Positions 37,858-46,523 of a stretch of 64,000 bases of DNA are shown here, piece after piece. Origin of the DNA: Polaromonas sp. GTDB lineage: Bacteria; Pseudomonadota; Gammaproteobacteria; Burkholderiales; Burkholderiaceae_C. A program made the position numbers and the translations under genes. Each line of letters opens with the position of its first letter. Position 1 is the stretch's first letter. The stretch lies in contig JAURWY010000028.1 of NCBI GenBank assembly GCA_030654695.1, positions 1 through 64,000 on the forward strand. The letters run 5' to 3'. The notes beneath the pieces are model-generated. The model was not told the origin of the DNA, ran no database searches, and worked only from the letters and a program-made list of their open reading frames with translations.

Positions 37858-38442
37858 TCATTTTTTGATGGCGGTGTAGTCACCGCGAGTCCGCAGAATG
37901 ACCGTCACGTTGGACTTTCCCCGGTTGCGCCAAAACCAGCCATGGTTGCCGGTGAACTCAGCCTCCAGCACGCCTTCATCGGAGGACACTCCGCGACCTT
38001 TTTCGTAGCTGATCGACTTGCCCGGTGCGTCGCCGTGGGTATCGAAGTTGACTTCGCCGCCCTCGACCACCCAAGCGTATTGAGCCTTGGCGCCTGCCGC
38101 CATCGTGAGCTTGATTTCCGTCCCCTCGCCTGGAGTCAGCGTGAAGGGCGTCTCGTCGCGCCATTCCATCTTGGGTGCAATGGGTTGGGCCGGCGCGGCC
38201 GACGGTGCTGCCGATGTAGCTGCGACATCAGCCACCGCCTCTGCGGCCAGCTGTTGCTTGATGTCACCCATGTCAGTCATGCGCAAAACGCGGCCAACCC
38301 CGGTCGGGTCAATGCCGTATTCCGCTGGAAGGACGACGGCAACCAATAGGACCAGCGCCGAAACGGCAGCTAAGACAGTGGAGCGCAAAAGCTTCTTGGA
38401 CGAAGGCAGTTCGGCGCGCAGAGGGGTATCGCTGTTGTACAT
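37858..38442 (-). CDS. Membrane-anchored protein of unknown function, downstream of hupE-like gene
   Basis: A 194-residue protein with one transmembrane helix (about residues 20-40, LLRSTVLAAVSALVLLVAVV), then an Ala/Pro-rich linker and a beta-rich periplasmic domain. That domain has MEWRDETPFTLTPGEGTEIK, AWVVEGGEVNFDTHGD and a C-terminal GNHGWFWRNRGKSNVTVILR. I do not recognise a characterised family. The histidines and aromatic residues in the globular part could bind a ligand or metal. It starts 20 bp after the HupE-like gene, with AAGGA upstream of the ATG, so the two probably work together. Confidence 0.75.
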   Translation of the reverse strand: MYNSDTPLRAELPSSKKLLRSTVLAAVSALVLLVAVVLPAEYGIDPTGVGRVLRMTDMGDIKQQLAAEAVADVAATSAAPSAAPAQPIAPKMEWRDETPFTLTPGEGTEIKLTMAAGAKAQYAWVVEGGEVNFDTHGDAPGKSISYEKGRGVSSDEGVLEAEFTGNHGWFWRNRGKSNVTVILRTRGDYTAIKK

Positions 38443-38462
38443 AGTCAATATTCCTTGGGTGT

Positions 38463-39200
38463 TCAAGATATGAGATAGCCGGTGAGCTGCATGCCCACCA
38501 GAATGAAACCGGCGCTCATCATGGCGACGTTGGCGGTGTAGGCGTGGCGAACAAAACTCGTTGTGCGGCGCCAGTAGCTCATGCCGATCAGGATGACTGC
38601 TAGGGCCAGCAACTGGCCGATTTCGACGCCCACATTGAAGGCGAGCAGGTTGGGCACCAGCCCATCGGGCGAAATCTCGTACTCAATGATCTTGGTCGCC
38701 AGGCCAAAGCCGTGGAACAAACCAAACACCAAAGTGGCGATCTTGGTGTTGGGCTGAAAGCCGAACCAGCGCTGGAAAGCACCGATGTTGTCCAGTGCTT
38801 TGTAGACCACGGACAGGCCGATGATGGCGTCGATCAAGTAGCTGTTGATGCCGACGTTGAAGTAAACGCCCAGGATCATGGTGGTGGAGTGACCCAGCGC
38901 AAACAGGCTCACGTAGAGGCCGATGTGCTTGAACCGGTAGAGGAAGAAGATCACGCCGAAGAGAAACAAGATGTGGTCGTAGCCCGTCATCATGTGTTTG
39001 GCACCCAAGTACATAAAGGGCAGCAGATGGACGCCCGATATTTCCTGGATATAGCCTTTGTCACCTTCAGTGACAGCGTGGGCCAGAGCCTCGGTGCTGC
39101 CGAGGAAAAGGCAGATCAAGAAGGCCGAAAGAAGCAAGAGACGGGAGGGCCAGTTCGCCCAAGGCGAAGGTGGCAGCCGGTCGTGAACGTAGCTGTGCAT
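38463..39200 (-). CDS. HupE/UreJ-type membrane protein (metal permease-like)
   Basis: A 245-residue membrane protein with about seven helices after a signal-like N-terminal segment. The family motif appears as GAKHMMTGYDHILFLFGV (H69, H76), with ALGHSTTMILG (H104) and VFGLFHGFGLA, which provide conserved membrane histidines. HupE and UreJ proteins are secondary permeases for nickel or cobalt; this belongs to the HupE/UreJ-2 branch, not linked here to hydrogenase or urease. The ATG has GGAGT upstream; a 42-codon in-frame extension is rejected. The neighbours include two His-rich proteins. Confidence 0.85.
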   Translation of the reverse strand: MHSYVHDRLPPSPWANWPSRLLLLSAFLICLFLGSTEALAHAVTEGDKGYIQEISGVHLLPFMYLGAKHMMTGYDHILFLFGVIFFLYRFKHIGLYVSLFALGHSTTMILGVYFNVGINSYLIDAIIGLSVVYKALDNIGAFQRWFGFQPNTKIATLVFGLFHGFGLATKIIEYEISPDGLVPNLLAFNVGVEIGQLLALAVILIGMSYWRRTTSFVRHAYTANVAMMSAGFILVGMQLTGYLIS

Positions 39201-39279
39201 GAAGACTCCGATGGTCTGAGAAAAAAATGGAAGCGCTGCAGGGCGCAGCGCGCGGGCAAATGAGCGCGCGAGTAGCGTC

Positions 39280-39720
39280 TCAGCCCATCGGTGGGCGTTC
39301 CAGCCGGGACGCCTCAACCATTTCAATCCACGGTCTTACCAAGCCCTGCCAACTGGGGGGCTGTGGCACCGCTGAACGCCAGGCGACGGACAGGACGTGG
39401 GCTTTGTCATGCGAATGATCTGCCTCGTGATGGGGATGGTCAGCCCCTGCGCTGCTGTCCAGCATCGCCAACTCGACGCCGTGTTCCTCATGCGCATGTC
39501 CGTGCGGCTCGTTGGACGAATCCGCGGTATGTGAAGCGACCGAGAGAGCGGCCAAGCCATGGGAACGTGTGCCCCCCATCGAAGAAAGGATGGTCCCGAA
39601 CAAGATCACAACCAGCACCAGCCACCGCAAGCCCAGCGCTGCCCCGGCGGGGCGCAAAGAAAATGAGGCCAGCAGAGTCATGCAGTGCAGTTGAGTGTTG
39701 AGGGCATCGGAGGCAATCAT
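39280..39720 (-). CDS. Small histidine-rich membrane or secreted protein
   Basis: A ~146-residue protein with one hydrophobic segment (ALGLRWLVLVVILFGTILSS), then a histidine-rich stretch (EPHGHAHEEHG, ADHPHHEADHSHDKAH) and a C-terminus ending RLERPPMG. This layout resembles the CzcI/DUF2946-like small proteins found near metal-efflux or metal-sensing genes, where the histidines bind metal in the periplasm. The ATG chosen has AAGG upstream; ATGs 18 codons earlier and 13 codons later are alternatives. It lies upstream of the HupE-like gene and is divergent from the His-tailed DMT gene. Family membership is inference. Confidence 0.6.
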   Translation of the reverse strand: MIASDALNTQLHCMTLLASFSLRPAGAALGLRWLVLVVILFGTILSSMGGTRSHGLAALSVASHTADSSNEPHGHAHEEHGVELAMLDSSAGADHPHHEADHSHDKAHVLSVAWRSAVPQPPSWQGLVRPWIEMVEASRLERPPMG

Positions 39721-39786
39721 CGTAACCGCCTTGGGGCGTCGGCCAGCGCCATATGGCGCACTGAAGATCGACATGACAATGGCGCC

Positions 39787-40827
39787 ATGAATCCCATCGT
39801 TCTCTACGCCCTGCTGGCAGCCGCTTTGTTTGGTGCCAGCACGCCCTTTGCCAAGCTGCTGCTGGGTGATATGTCGCCGGTTTTGCTGGCTGGCTTGCTG
39901 TACTTGGGCAGCGGCATTGGCTTGAGCGTGGCACGGCTGGTGCGGGACCGCGGCTGGCAGCCTTCAGGGCTGGCGCGTGCCGAATGGCCATGGCTGCTGG
40001 GTGCCATTTTCTTTGGCGGTGTGCTGGGCCCAGTCGCCCTGATGATGGGCTTGATGCACACCAGTGGCGCAGCCGCGTCGCTGTTGTTGAACTTAGAGGC
40101 GGTGCTCACCGCCGTGATCGCTTGGGTTGTCTTCAAAGAAAACGCCGACAAGCGCATCGTGCTGGGCATGCTCGCTATCGTCGCCGGTGGCGTGGTCTTG
40201 TCGTGGCCCACCACGGCCGTCAGCAGCAACAGTTGGGTCGGCCCAGCCTTGGTTTGCGTGGCTTGTCTGTGCTGGGCGATTGACAACAATTTAACGCGCA
40301 AGGTGTCGGCCTCTGACGCCCTGTTCATTGCCAGCAGCAAAGGCTTGATCGCCGGCAGCGTCAACAGCCTGCTGGCCTTTTTTCTGGGAGCCACACTGCC
40401 CAGCGTCGGCATGACGCTGTCCACTCTGCTGGTCGGGTTGCTGGGCTACGGCATCAGTTTGGTGCTGTTTGTGTTGGCCTTGCGCGGCTTGGGCACCGCC
40501 CGCACCGGGGCGTATTTTTCGACCGCGCCGTTCATCGGTGCGCTGGTGGCGATCCTTGTTTTTGGTGAGTCGCCTTCGCTGGTTTTTTGGCTGGCCAGCG
40601 CGCTGATGGGTTTAGGCGTTTGGTTGCACCTGACCGAAAGTCACTCGCACGATCATGTGCATGAACCGATGGAACACGCGCATCAACACGTCCACGATGA
40701 ACACCATCAGCACGAACACCCACCAGAACTGCAAGGCAGTGCATCGCACAGCCATGTGCATCAACACGCGGCCTTGCGCCACAAGCACCCGCACTTTCCG
40801 GACATTCACCACCGCCACCCGCACTGA
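39787..40827 (+). CDS. DMT/EamA transporter with a very histidine-rich C-terminal tail
   Basis: A 346-residue inner-membrane carrier with ten helices in two EamA repeats (FGASTPFAKLLLGDMSPVL and later FWLASALMGLGVWLHL). After residue ~285 comes a 60-residue soluble tail with about one third histidine (SHSHDHVHEP, HAHQHVHDEHHQHEH, ending HRHPH). Such tails are seen in this branch of EamA proteins and may bind zinc or nickel. The transported substrate is unknown. The real start is the ATG at MNPIVLYALL; the upstream open frame overlaps the divergent gene's promoter region. Confidence 0.85.
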   Translation: MNPIVLYALLAAALFGASTPFAKLLLGDMSPVLLAGLLYLGSGIGLSVARLVRDRGWQPSGLARAEWPWLLGAIFFGGVLGPVALMMGLMHTSGAAASLLLNLEAVLTAVIAWVVFKENADKRIVLGMLAIVAGGVVLSWPTTAVSSNSWVGPALVCVACLCWAIDNNLTRKVSASDALFIASSKGLIAGSVNSLLAFFLGATLPSVGMTLSTLLVGLLGYGISLVLFVLALRGLGTARTGAYFSTAPFIGALVAILVFGESPSLVFWLASALMGLGVWLHLTESHSHDHVHEPMEHAHQHVHDEHHQHEHPPELQGSASHSHVHQHAALRHKHPHFPDIHHRHPH

Positions 40828-40860
40828 CGCTGTAGCGCCACTTAACACAAGCGCTAAATG

Positions 40861-41592
40861 TTATGGGGCTGCCGATTGTGTGCCCAGCTGACGCGCCAAA
40901 TGCACTTGGTGCAAGGTGATCTTACGGACCTCGGCTTGGCTGGCCTGAATGTGTGCGCGCAGCAGCAAGGCGGCTTGGTCGCCGCGCTTTTGCTGTATCG
41001 CCGACAAGATTTTCCCGTGCTCTTCGTAGGTCGCGGTGATGCGTGAAGGCTGTGTGAAATCAAGCCGGCGAATCACGCGGATGCGCTCGGTCACTTCGCG
41101 GTGCACGCGGGCCATTTCAGCGTTGCCAGCAGCGGCCACCAAGGCGCAATGAAAGGCCTCGTCCCAAGCGGCGACTTCCAGCATGTCGGTGCTGCGCTGC
41201 TCGGGGCTGACCAGCCAAATGACCATGAGCGCCTCCAGCTGAGCCGCATCGACCTTGAGGGCGCCTTCACACAAGCGGTGCGCGGCAGTGGTTTCAAGCA
41301 CCATGCGCAAATCGTAAAGGTCCTCAAACTGGTTGAAGTCAAACGGCAACACGCGCCAGCCGTTGCGAAACAGCACCTCGACATAACCCTCTTGCTGCAG
41401 CTTGAACAGCGCCTGCCGCACTGGCGTGCGCGAGACGCCAAGCCGCCCGCTGATTTCAGTTTCCGTGAAGCGGTCGCCCGGCAGCAAACGGAACTCAGCG
41501 ATGTCGTGCTTGAGTTGTGTGTAAACATCTGTTGCACGCGAGGGGTGGGTCGCCACGGCAGCAACGAAGGGTGGCGTGGCGGCAGTTTGCAC
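40861..41592 (-). CDS. GntR family regulator, FCD subfamily, of the Atz-like operon
   Basis: A 243-residue regulator. The winged HTH at ~20-85 contains VYTQLKHDIAEFRLLPGDRF and GRLGVSRTPVRQALFKLQQEGY; the FCD domain follows with DLYDLRMVLE and a second half with histidines (DEAFHCALV, EEHGKILSAI) that usually bind metal and the carboxylate effector. The start is GTG. It is the last gene of the eight-gene minus-strand operon and lies 33 bp after the AtzH-like gene. A perfect CTTGTATACAAG site upstream of the operon fits its expected operator. Confidence 0.9.
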   Translation of the reverse strand: MQTAATPPFVAAVATHPSRATDVYTQLKHDIAEFRLLPGDRFTETEISGRLGVSRTPVRQALFKLQQEGYVEVLFRNGWRVLPFDFNQFEDLYDLRMVLETTAAHRLCEGALKVDAAQLEALMVIWLVSPEQRSTDMLEVAAWDEAFHCALVAAAGNAEMARVHREVTERIRVIRRLDFTQPSRITATYEEHGKILSAIQQKRGDQAALLLRAHIQASQAEVRKITLHQVHLARQLGTQSAAP

Positions 41593-41625
41593 GGGCTTAA
41601 TTTTTCAAAGAAGTGAGCATTTGGC

Positions 41626-42012
41626 TCACGCTGACGGCATCAGCAAACTCACATGCGCCGACACCACGCGCCAACCTTCGGGCGTGCGCACCCAAGTCTG
41701 GCTTTGACGCCCGCTGCGCGGGTTGCCGGCACGCTGAAACTCCACGTTGGCTGTGGCCATGTCACGGCCAAATGTGGTGATGACGGTTTTCAGCAGCACC
41801 CGATCCAGCCCCTGCGCCGGCCGGGCCGCCCGAAAGGCTTTGATCTCGTCGGCACCGTAGAGGTTTTCAGTGGCGCCGTAACGCAGCGTGTGTGGGCTGT
41901 CCCAAAACAGTTCGTCCAGCACAGCGACGTCGTTGGTCACCAAGGCTTGTTCGTAGCGTGCAAATTGAGCGCTGACTTCAGCGACAACGTCGGGCAGATT
42001 GATGGCGTTCAT
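41626..42012 (-). CDS. atzH: AtzH-like (DUF3225/HpxZ) protein
   Basis: A 128-residue protein of the NTF2-like SnoaL type: [38 protein letters not shown], then RGIxF-like [13 protein letters not shown] and [20 protein letters not shown]. The family includes HpxZ of oxalurate catabolism and AtzH, described in the Pseudomonas sp. ADP pathway as acting on 1,3-dicarboxyurea to give allophanate. It directly follows the AtzE-like gene, as in those clusters. The function is inferred from family and neighbours. Confidence 0.82.
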   Translation of the reverse strand: MNAINLPDVVAEVSAQFARYEQALVTNDVAVLDELFWDSPHTLRYGATENLYGADEIKAFRAARPAQGLDRVLLKTVITTFGRDMATANVEFQRAGNPRSGRQSQTWVRTPEGWRVVSAHVSLLMPSA

Positions 42013-42055
42013 AAAGAGGTCATGTTCAAAATGAAAGGAATCGTGCCGAGGGCCA

Positions 42056-43498
42056 TCAGCACTCCCCCAGTTTGACATAAGCCACGCCGGCGTCGCTGAG
42101 TTGCCGCGCCACGGCAAACGCCAGGTCTTCGCGCCACGGTGCGGCAATGATCTGCACGCCTAAAGGCATGCCGTGGGTGCTGCTGGGCCACATGGGCGCA
42201 GTCACCACCGGGCAACCGGCAAACGAGATCGGCTGCGTCAGCAAGCCCATGGCCGCGCGGCAAGGCTGCTGTGTGCCGTTGATGTCCAGCCACTCCGTGC
42301 CGATGAGCGGTGCGCTGACCGGCGTGGCCGCCGTGATGAGCACATCCCAATCGGCAAACAGCGCGTTGATGCGGTCGCGGTAGATGCGCCGAAACCGCTG
42401 CGCCCGCAAATACCAGTCGGCGGGCTGCAAAGCACCCGCAATAAAACGGTCTACCGACAGCGGCTCAAACGACGCCAGCTGGGTGCGCAAATCGTCCAGA
42501 TGCAAACTGCCGCCTTCGCTGGCCGTGATGATGAAAGCCGCGGCACGCGCCAGACCGGCGTCCGGCCAATGCACGCTGGCCGAAGTGCCCAAGCTGCTGG
42601 CAGCCAGTGCCACCACCTCACGCGCCGCAGCGCTGGCGTGGTCGTCAAAGTAGCCGTTGAGCACGCCTATTCGCAAGCCCGTCAGGCCCGGCAAACCGGT
42701 CAAGCCTGCAGCCAAGCCAGCCACCGGCTGCACCCGCTGCGCGTGGCAACCCGGGTCGTGCGCGTCGGGGCCTTGCAAGGCGTCGTATGCCAGCGCCAGC
42801 CCGGTCACACTGTTGGCCATTGGGCCGAGGTGGTCAATGCTGTGCACAAAGGGGTAGGTGCCGCGCCTAGACAGCCTGCCAAACGTCGGCTTCAAACCCC
42901 AGACGCCACACAGCGACGCTGGCACGCGGATCGAGCCATTGGTGTCCGAGCCCAAACTCACAGGCACTTGGCCCGCCGCGACTGCCGCACCCGAACCGCC
43001 AGACGAACCGCCGCTGATGCGCGCCAGGTCATGCGGGTTGTGGCAGGGGCCGTAGTGCGTGTTTTCAGTGGTGAAACCGTAGGCGTACTCGTCCATGTTG
43101 AGCGCGCCGACCAGCACCGCACCGGCGGCTTTCATCTGCTTGACCAAAAAAGCATCGGCCTCGGCTGGCGGCAAACTGCGGTTGATGACCGAGCCCGCCA
43201 AGGTGACCTCGCCAACGATGTCGTAGAGGTTTTTGACTGCATACGGAACGCCGGCTAAGGGGCCCAATGCGTCTAGCGATTCTCCCTTTTGAATTAAGGC
43301 GCTGCGGCGTGCGTCCACCGCGTCAGCTTCTGCGAAAGCGCGCTCCTGCGTCTGGCCAGTGAAGGCGTTGACACGGTCGTCGGTCGCCTCGATGCGCGCC
43401 AAGCTCGCTGTCAGCAGCTCGCGCGCACTGACCTCGCCTTGGCGCACGGCTGCCGCCATCTGCGCGGCGTCGCCGTGCTGGTTCATGGGTGCGCTCAT
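42056..43498 (-). CDS. atzE: AtzE family amidohydrolase (1-carboxybiuret hydrolase-like)
   Basis: A 480-residue amidase-signature enzyme. The triad is K89 ([10 protein letters not shown]), S165 (SGGSSGGSG) and nucleophile S189 ([10 protein letters not shown]). AtzE works with the small AtzG subunit to deaminate 1-carboxybiuret, and related HpxY proteins act in oxalurate breakdown. Its start overlaps the AtzG stop by 4 bp, matching the obligate partnership. Distinct from GatA elsewhere in the window, which has the glutaminyl-tRNA context. Confidence 0.87.
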   Translation of the reverse strand: MSAPMNQHGDAAQMAAAVRQGEVSARELLTASLARIEATDDRVNAFTGQTQERAFAEADAVDARRSALIQKGESLDALGPLAGVPYAVKNLYDIVGEVTLAGSVINRSLPPAEADAFLVKQMKAAGAVLVGALNMDEYAYGFTTENTHYGPCHNPHDLARISGGSSGGSGAAVAAGQVPVSLGSDTNGSIRVPASLCGVWGLKPTFGRLSRRGTYPFVHSIDHLGPMANSVTGLALAYDALQGPDAHDPGCHAQRVQPVAGLAAGLTGLPGLTGLRIGVLNGYFDDHASAAAREVVALAASSLGTSASVHWPDAGLARAAAFIITASEGGSLHLDDLRTQLASFEPLSVDRFIAGALQPADWYLRAQRFRRIYRDRINALFADWDVLITAATPVSAPLIGTEWLDINGTQQPCRAAMGLLTQPISFAGCPVVTAPMWPSSTHGMPLGVQIIAAPWREDLAFAVARQLSDAGVAYVKLGEC

Positions 43499-43740
43499 AC
43501 GCTCAGGCCTGTTGAAACAAACGTCGGAGACAACGCGGGGTCATCAGCCGGAAATGGCGCTGGGCAGTAAATCTCTGCCAGCTCGTCATGCGCATCCAAG
43601 CCGGCGCTGTCCAACAAGCGCACCATCGCGGCGGTGCGCTGCAAATGCACCGCCACGCGGGCGGCTTGCGCTTCTTCTAGCGGCAGCTTGAGCAGTTCGG
43701 CAGTCGTCTTCACGTACTGCAGGCTGAGGGCTTCATTCAT
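43495..43740 (-). CDS. atzG: AtzG-like (DUF4089) small subunit
   Basis: An 81-residue helical protein: YVKTTAELLKLPLEEAQAAR, VAVHLQRTAAMVRLLDSAGL and the conserved C-terminal ELAEIYCPAPFPADDPAL. AtzG forms a complex with AtzE and resembles GatC in role. It lies 51 bp after the ABC ATPase gene and overlaps atzE. Too short for many gene finders, but the C-terminal motif and the overlap make it secure. Confidence 0.85.
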   Translation of the reverse strand: MNEALSLQYVKTTAELLKLPLEEAQAARVAVHLQRTAAMVRLLDSAGLDAHDELAEIYCPAPFPADDPALSPTFVSTGLSV

Positions 43741-43791
43741 TCAAAGAGTCTTTCTTGGCTGTTGAATCAACACAGAAAATCAACACCTGGA

Positions 43792-44613
43792 TTAACGCCG
43801 CACTTCGCGCTGAAAAACTTCCAAGCTGCGTTTTTTAGCGTGGATGAAACTCGGCTCTGTCAGCGTTTCAATCGTGCGCGGCCTGGCATCGCTGTAAGGC
43901 AAAATTTCTGCAACGCGGGTGGGCCGCTTGGTCAGCAGCAAAACCTCGTCGGCCAGGTACACGGCCTCTTCCAGATCGTGCGACACCAACAACATGGTGG
44001 TGCCGGTTTGCATGAACACCTCTTGCAGCTTTTCGCGGATGAACAGTGTCATCTCGAAGTCCAGCGCCGAAAACGGTTCATCGAGAAACAGCACTTCTGG
44101 GTTGGGTGCCAACGCGCGCATGATGGACGCGGTTTGTTGTTGCCCGCCCGAGAGTTCGTAGGGGTAGCGGTTCAAATCAAACTTGACGTCAAAAGACGCC
44201 ACCAACTCAGCCATGCGGCGGTCGACTTCGGCTTTCGACTTGCCTTCCAACTTCAACGGGTAAGCGATGTTGTCGATGGTGCGCATCCACGGAAATAGCG
44301 CTTCACGGTAGTTCTGGAAAACATAGCCGATCTTGGTCTCTTTGAGGGTTTTGCCATCAAACAAAATCTCGCCCGAGTCAATCGGCACCAGCCCGGCGAT
44401 CATGTTGATCAGCGTCGACTTGCCGCAACCATTGGGGCCAAACACCGAGGTGATCTTGTGCTTCGGAATATCCAGGTCGAAGTTTTCATACAGTGGCCAG
44501 CCCGCAAAGTACTTGGTCAAGCCACGGATGGTGATGTGCGTGCCCACCGGCCCAGGCCGAAAAGGCGGCACCGGCACATCTGCATAAAAAGGCGCGTTAA
44601 GAACTGCACTCAT
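43792..44613 (-). CDS. ABC transporter ATPase, NitT/TauT type
   Basis: A 273-residue ATPase. Walker A is GPNGCGKS (59-66), the signature LSGGQQQTASIMRAL begins near residue 154, Walker B is EVLFLDEPFSALD, and the switch is LLVSHDLEEAVYLADEV. The signature has Thr where most members have Arg (LSGGQQQR). Close in type to SsuB/TauB/NrtD, energising uptake of a small anion or amide. The start overlaps the permease stop by 4 bp. Part of the Atz-like operon. Confidence 0.92.
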   Translation of the reverse strand: MSAVLNAPFYADVPVPPFRPGPVGTHITIRGLTKYFAGWPLYENFDLDIPKHKITSVFGPNGCGKSTLINMIAGLVPIDSGEILFDGKTLKETKIGYVFQNYREALFPWMRTIDNIAYPLKLEGKSKAEVDRRMAELVASFDVKFDLNRYPYELSGGQQQTASIMRALAPNPEVLFLDEPFSALDFEMTLFIREKLQEVFMQTGTTMLLVSHDLEEAVYLADEVLLLTKRPTRVAEILPYSDARPRTIETLTEPSFIHAKKRSLEVFQREVRR

Positions 44614-45458
44614 CTTCCGCTCCAGTGAACGATGCGTTTTTCCAGCATCAAAAACAAAATATTCAAGGCGTAACCCAGCGCACCGGCGGCCAAAATAGAC
44701 GCGTACATGTCGCGCACATTCATGACCTGCTGCGAGTTGATGATGCGGTTGCCCAAACCACTGTCTGCACCGATGAACATCTCTGCGACGATGACGATCA
44801 CCAGCGCCATCGACACGGCCGATCGCAGGCCGACAAAACTTGGCTGCAGGCTTTCCCAGATCAGCACATCTTTGAAGACACGCCAGCGCGATGCACCCAT
44901 CACCTTGGCCGCCATGACGCGCTGCTTGCGGGCGTTGATGACGCCATAGGCGCTGTTGAAAACAACAATCAGCAGCGCACCAAAAGCGGCAATCGCCACC
45001 TTGTTGATCTCCGACACGCCGAAGATCATCAGGAACAGCGGGATCAGGGCCGACGACGGCGTTGAGCGAAAGAAATCAATCAAAAACTCAACGCTGCGGT
45101 AGGCTTTCTCAGAGCTGCCCAGCAGCACACCCAAAGGCATGCCGACGATGGCCGCGAACATAAAAGCTTGCACCGTGCGCCACACCGTCATGCCGAAATC
45201 TTGCAGCAATGGTCCGCCGGCCAAGCCGGTGATCAGAGCACCCAATGCGTCCAGCGGCGGCGGCAACAAAATGGCTTTGACAAAGCCCAGCCGCACCGCC
45301 AAATCCCAGACGATGAAGAGCACCACCGGGCCGATGAAAGGCAGCGCCTTGTCCCAAGCAGGTTGGCGCGGCACGCCCACCACGGACTCGGTCGACCCTG
45401 GCGCCCAAGGCTGTGTGGCGGCGCCCGGCAGCGTCGTAGAAAGGGGGGTTGCAGCCAT
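44610..45458 (-). CDS. ABC transporter permease, NitT/TauT type
   Basis: A 282-residue inner-membrane permease with a ~35-residue cytoplasmic N-terminus and about six helices. The EAA loop is AKVMGASRWRVFKDVLIWE, followed by SLQPSFVGLRSAVSMALVIV. RSTPSSALIPLFLMIFGVSE is also typical of SsuC/TauC-type subunits. It lies 5 bp after the binding-protein gene and overlaps the ATPase gene. Confidence 0.92.
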   Translation of the reverse strand: MAATPLSTTLPGAATQPWAPGSTESVVGVPRQPAWDKALPFIGPVVLFIVWDLAVRLGFVKAILLPPPLDALGALITGLAGGPLLQDFGMTVWRTVQAFMFAAIVGMPLGVLLGSSEKAYRSVEFLIDFFRSTPSSALIPLFLMIFGVSEINKVAIAAFGALLIVVFNSAYGVINARKQRVMAAKVMGASRWRVFKDVLIWESLQPSFVGLRSAVSMALVIVIVAEMFIGADSGLGNRIINSQQVMNVRDMYASILAAGALGYALNILFLMLEKRIVHWSGR

Positions 45459-45463
45459 CGTGA

Positions 45464-46480
45464 TCAGCCTTTGTAAAGCATGGAGTCCACCATGAGGCGC
45501 GATTTGAAAATGCCGCGATCCGTGAACAGGTCAAAGAACTTTTGAAAGTGCGCGACGTCTGCCGGCTTGAACTCGTTGTACATGGTGTACGCGGCCAGCG
45601 GCACTTCAGCGGTCAACGCGCCTTCAATGGCGGTGTAACCCTTGAGGTATTGGCGCGCTTCAACCGGCTTGCTGCGCACATAGTTCACGCCCTTGCCGTA
45701 GGCGGCGATGAATTTTTTCGCTTCAGCAGGATAGGCCTTGATGAAGGCAGATGTCAGCGAAGCCGAGCCACCAAACCAAGGGGCCATTGGGTCACCCAAC
45801 ACGTAATGCGACACCACGCCGGCTTCGAGCACGCGCGTGGTGCCGTTCAGGCGGCCAATGGTGCCGGTTGGCTCTAGCGTGTAAGCGCCGTCGAGCTGGC
45901 CAGCCGCCAGCGCCGCCACGTGTTGGCCAATCGGCAGTTCCACCACTGTGGCACCGACCGCGCCGCCGCGCTCCAAAATAGTTTTGGCCAAGGTGACGTT
46001 TTGAATGCCTGGGCCGGAACCGATGCGCTTGCCTTTCAGGTCGGCGATGGTTTTGGCGGTGCTGGCGATGGGCACAATCACTTCATCGAGCACGTTTTTG
46101 ACGTTGCTCGGGTTGGAGCAGAAAATCTTGAAAGTGCCGGGGGCCGCCAGTTCACCGACCGCGATGTTGCCCGAACCTGTGCCGTTAGCGCTGGCGTCGC
46201 AACGGTCGGCGAGCATGCCTTCCATGATCTGCTGCGCGCCGGCAAAACGCTGAACTTCAACATTCAGTCCGGCCTCTTTGAAATAACCCAGTTCAATGGC
46301 GGCATAAAACGGCAAACCAGCCGCAATCGGCCAGTAACCAACACGGATTTTTGGTCCCGACTGGGCCCGCACGATGGCTGGCATGCCGAGCGCACCAGCG
46401 ATGGCCGCGCCGCTTTGCAAAACTTGTCTGCGGGAGGCGGTGAAGCCAGCAGGTGTTGTTGAAGTTGTAGGTGTGGTCAT
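45464..46480 (-). CDS. ABC transporter substrate-binding protein, NitT/TauT type, Tat-like signal
   Basis: A 338-residue periplasmic protein. The N-terminus has a twin-arginine-like ASRRQVLQSGAAIAGALGMP leader with a likely cleavage at ARAQ or RAQS. The mature part has VGYWPIAAGLPFYAAIELGYF, AGLNVEVQRFAGAQQ, DLKGKRIGSGPGIQNVTLAK and a C-terminal lobe, as in sulfonate/nitrate/hydroxymethylpyrimidine-binding proteins. The ligand is likely the nitrogen compound degraded by the AtzEGH-AtzF enzymes. A GGAG site precedes the ATG. Confidence 0.9.
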   Translation of the reverse strand: MTTPTTSTTPAGFTASRRQVLQSGAAIAGALGMPAIVRAQSGPKIRVGYWPIAAGLPFYAAIELGYFKEAGLNVEVQRFAGAQQIMEGMLADRCDASANGTGSGNIAVGELAAPGTFKIFCSNPSNVKNVLDEVIVPIASTAKTIADLKGKRIGSGPGIQNVTLAKTILERGGAVGATVVELPIGQHVAALAAGQLDGAYTLEPTGTIGRLNGTTRVLEAGVVSHYVLGDPMAPWFGGSASLTSAFIKAYPAEAKKFIAAYGKGVNYVRSKPVEARQYLKGYTAIEGALTAEVPLAAYTMYNEFKPADVAHFQKFFDLFTDRGIFKSRLMVDSMLYKG

Positions 46481-46523
46481 GAAAAGCTCCTTGTGAAAAG
46501 TAATAAAGGCCGAGTGAAAATCG

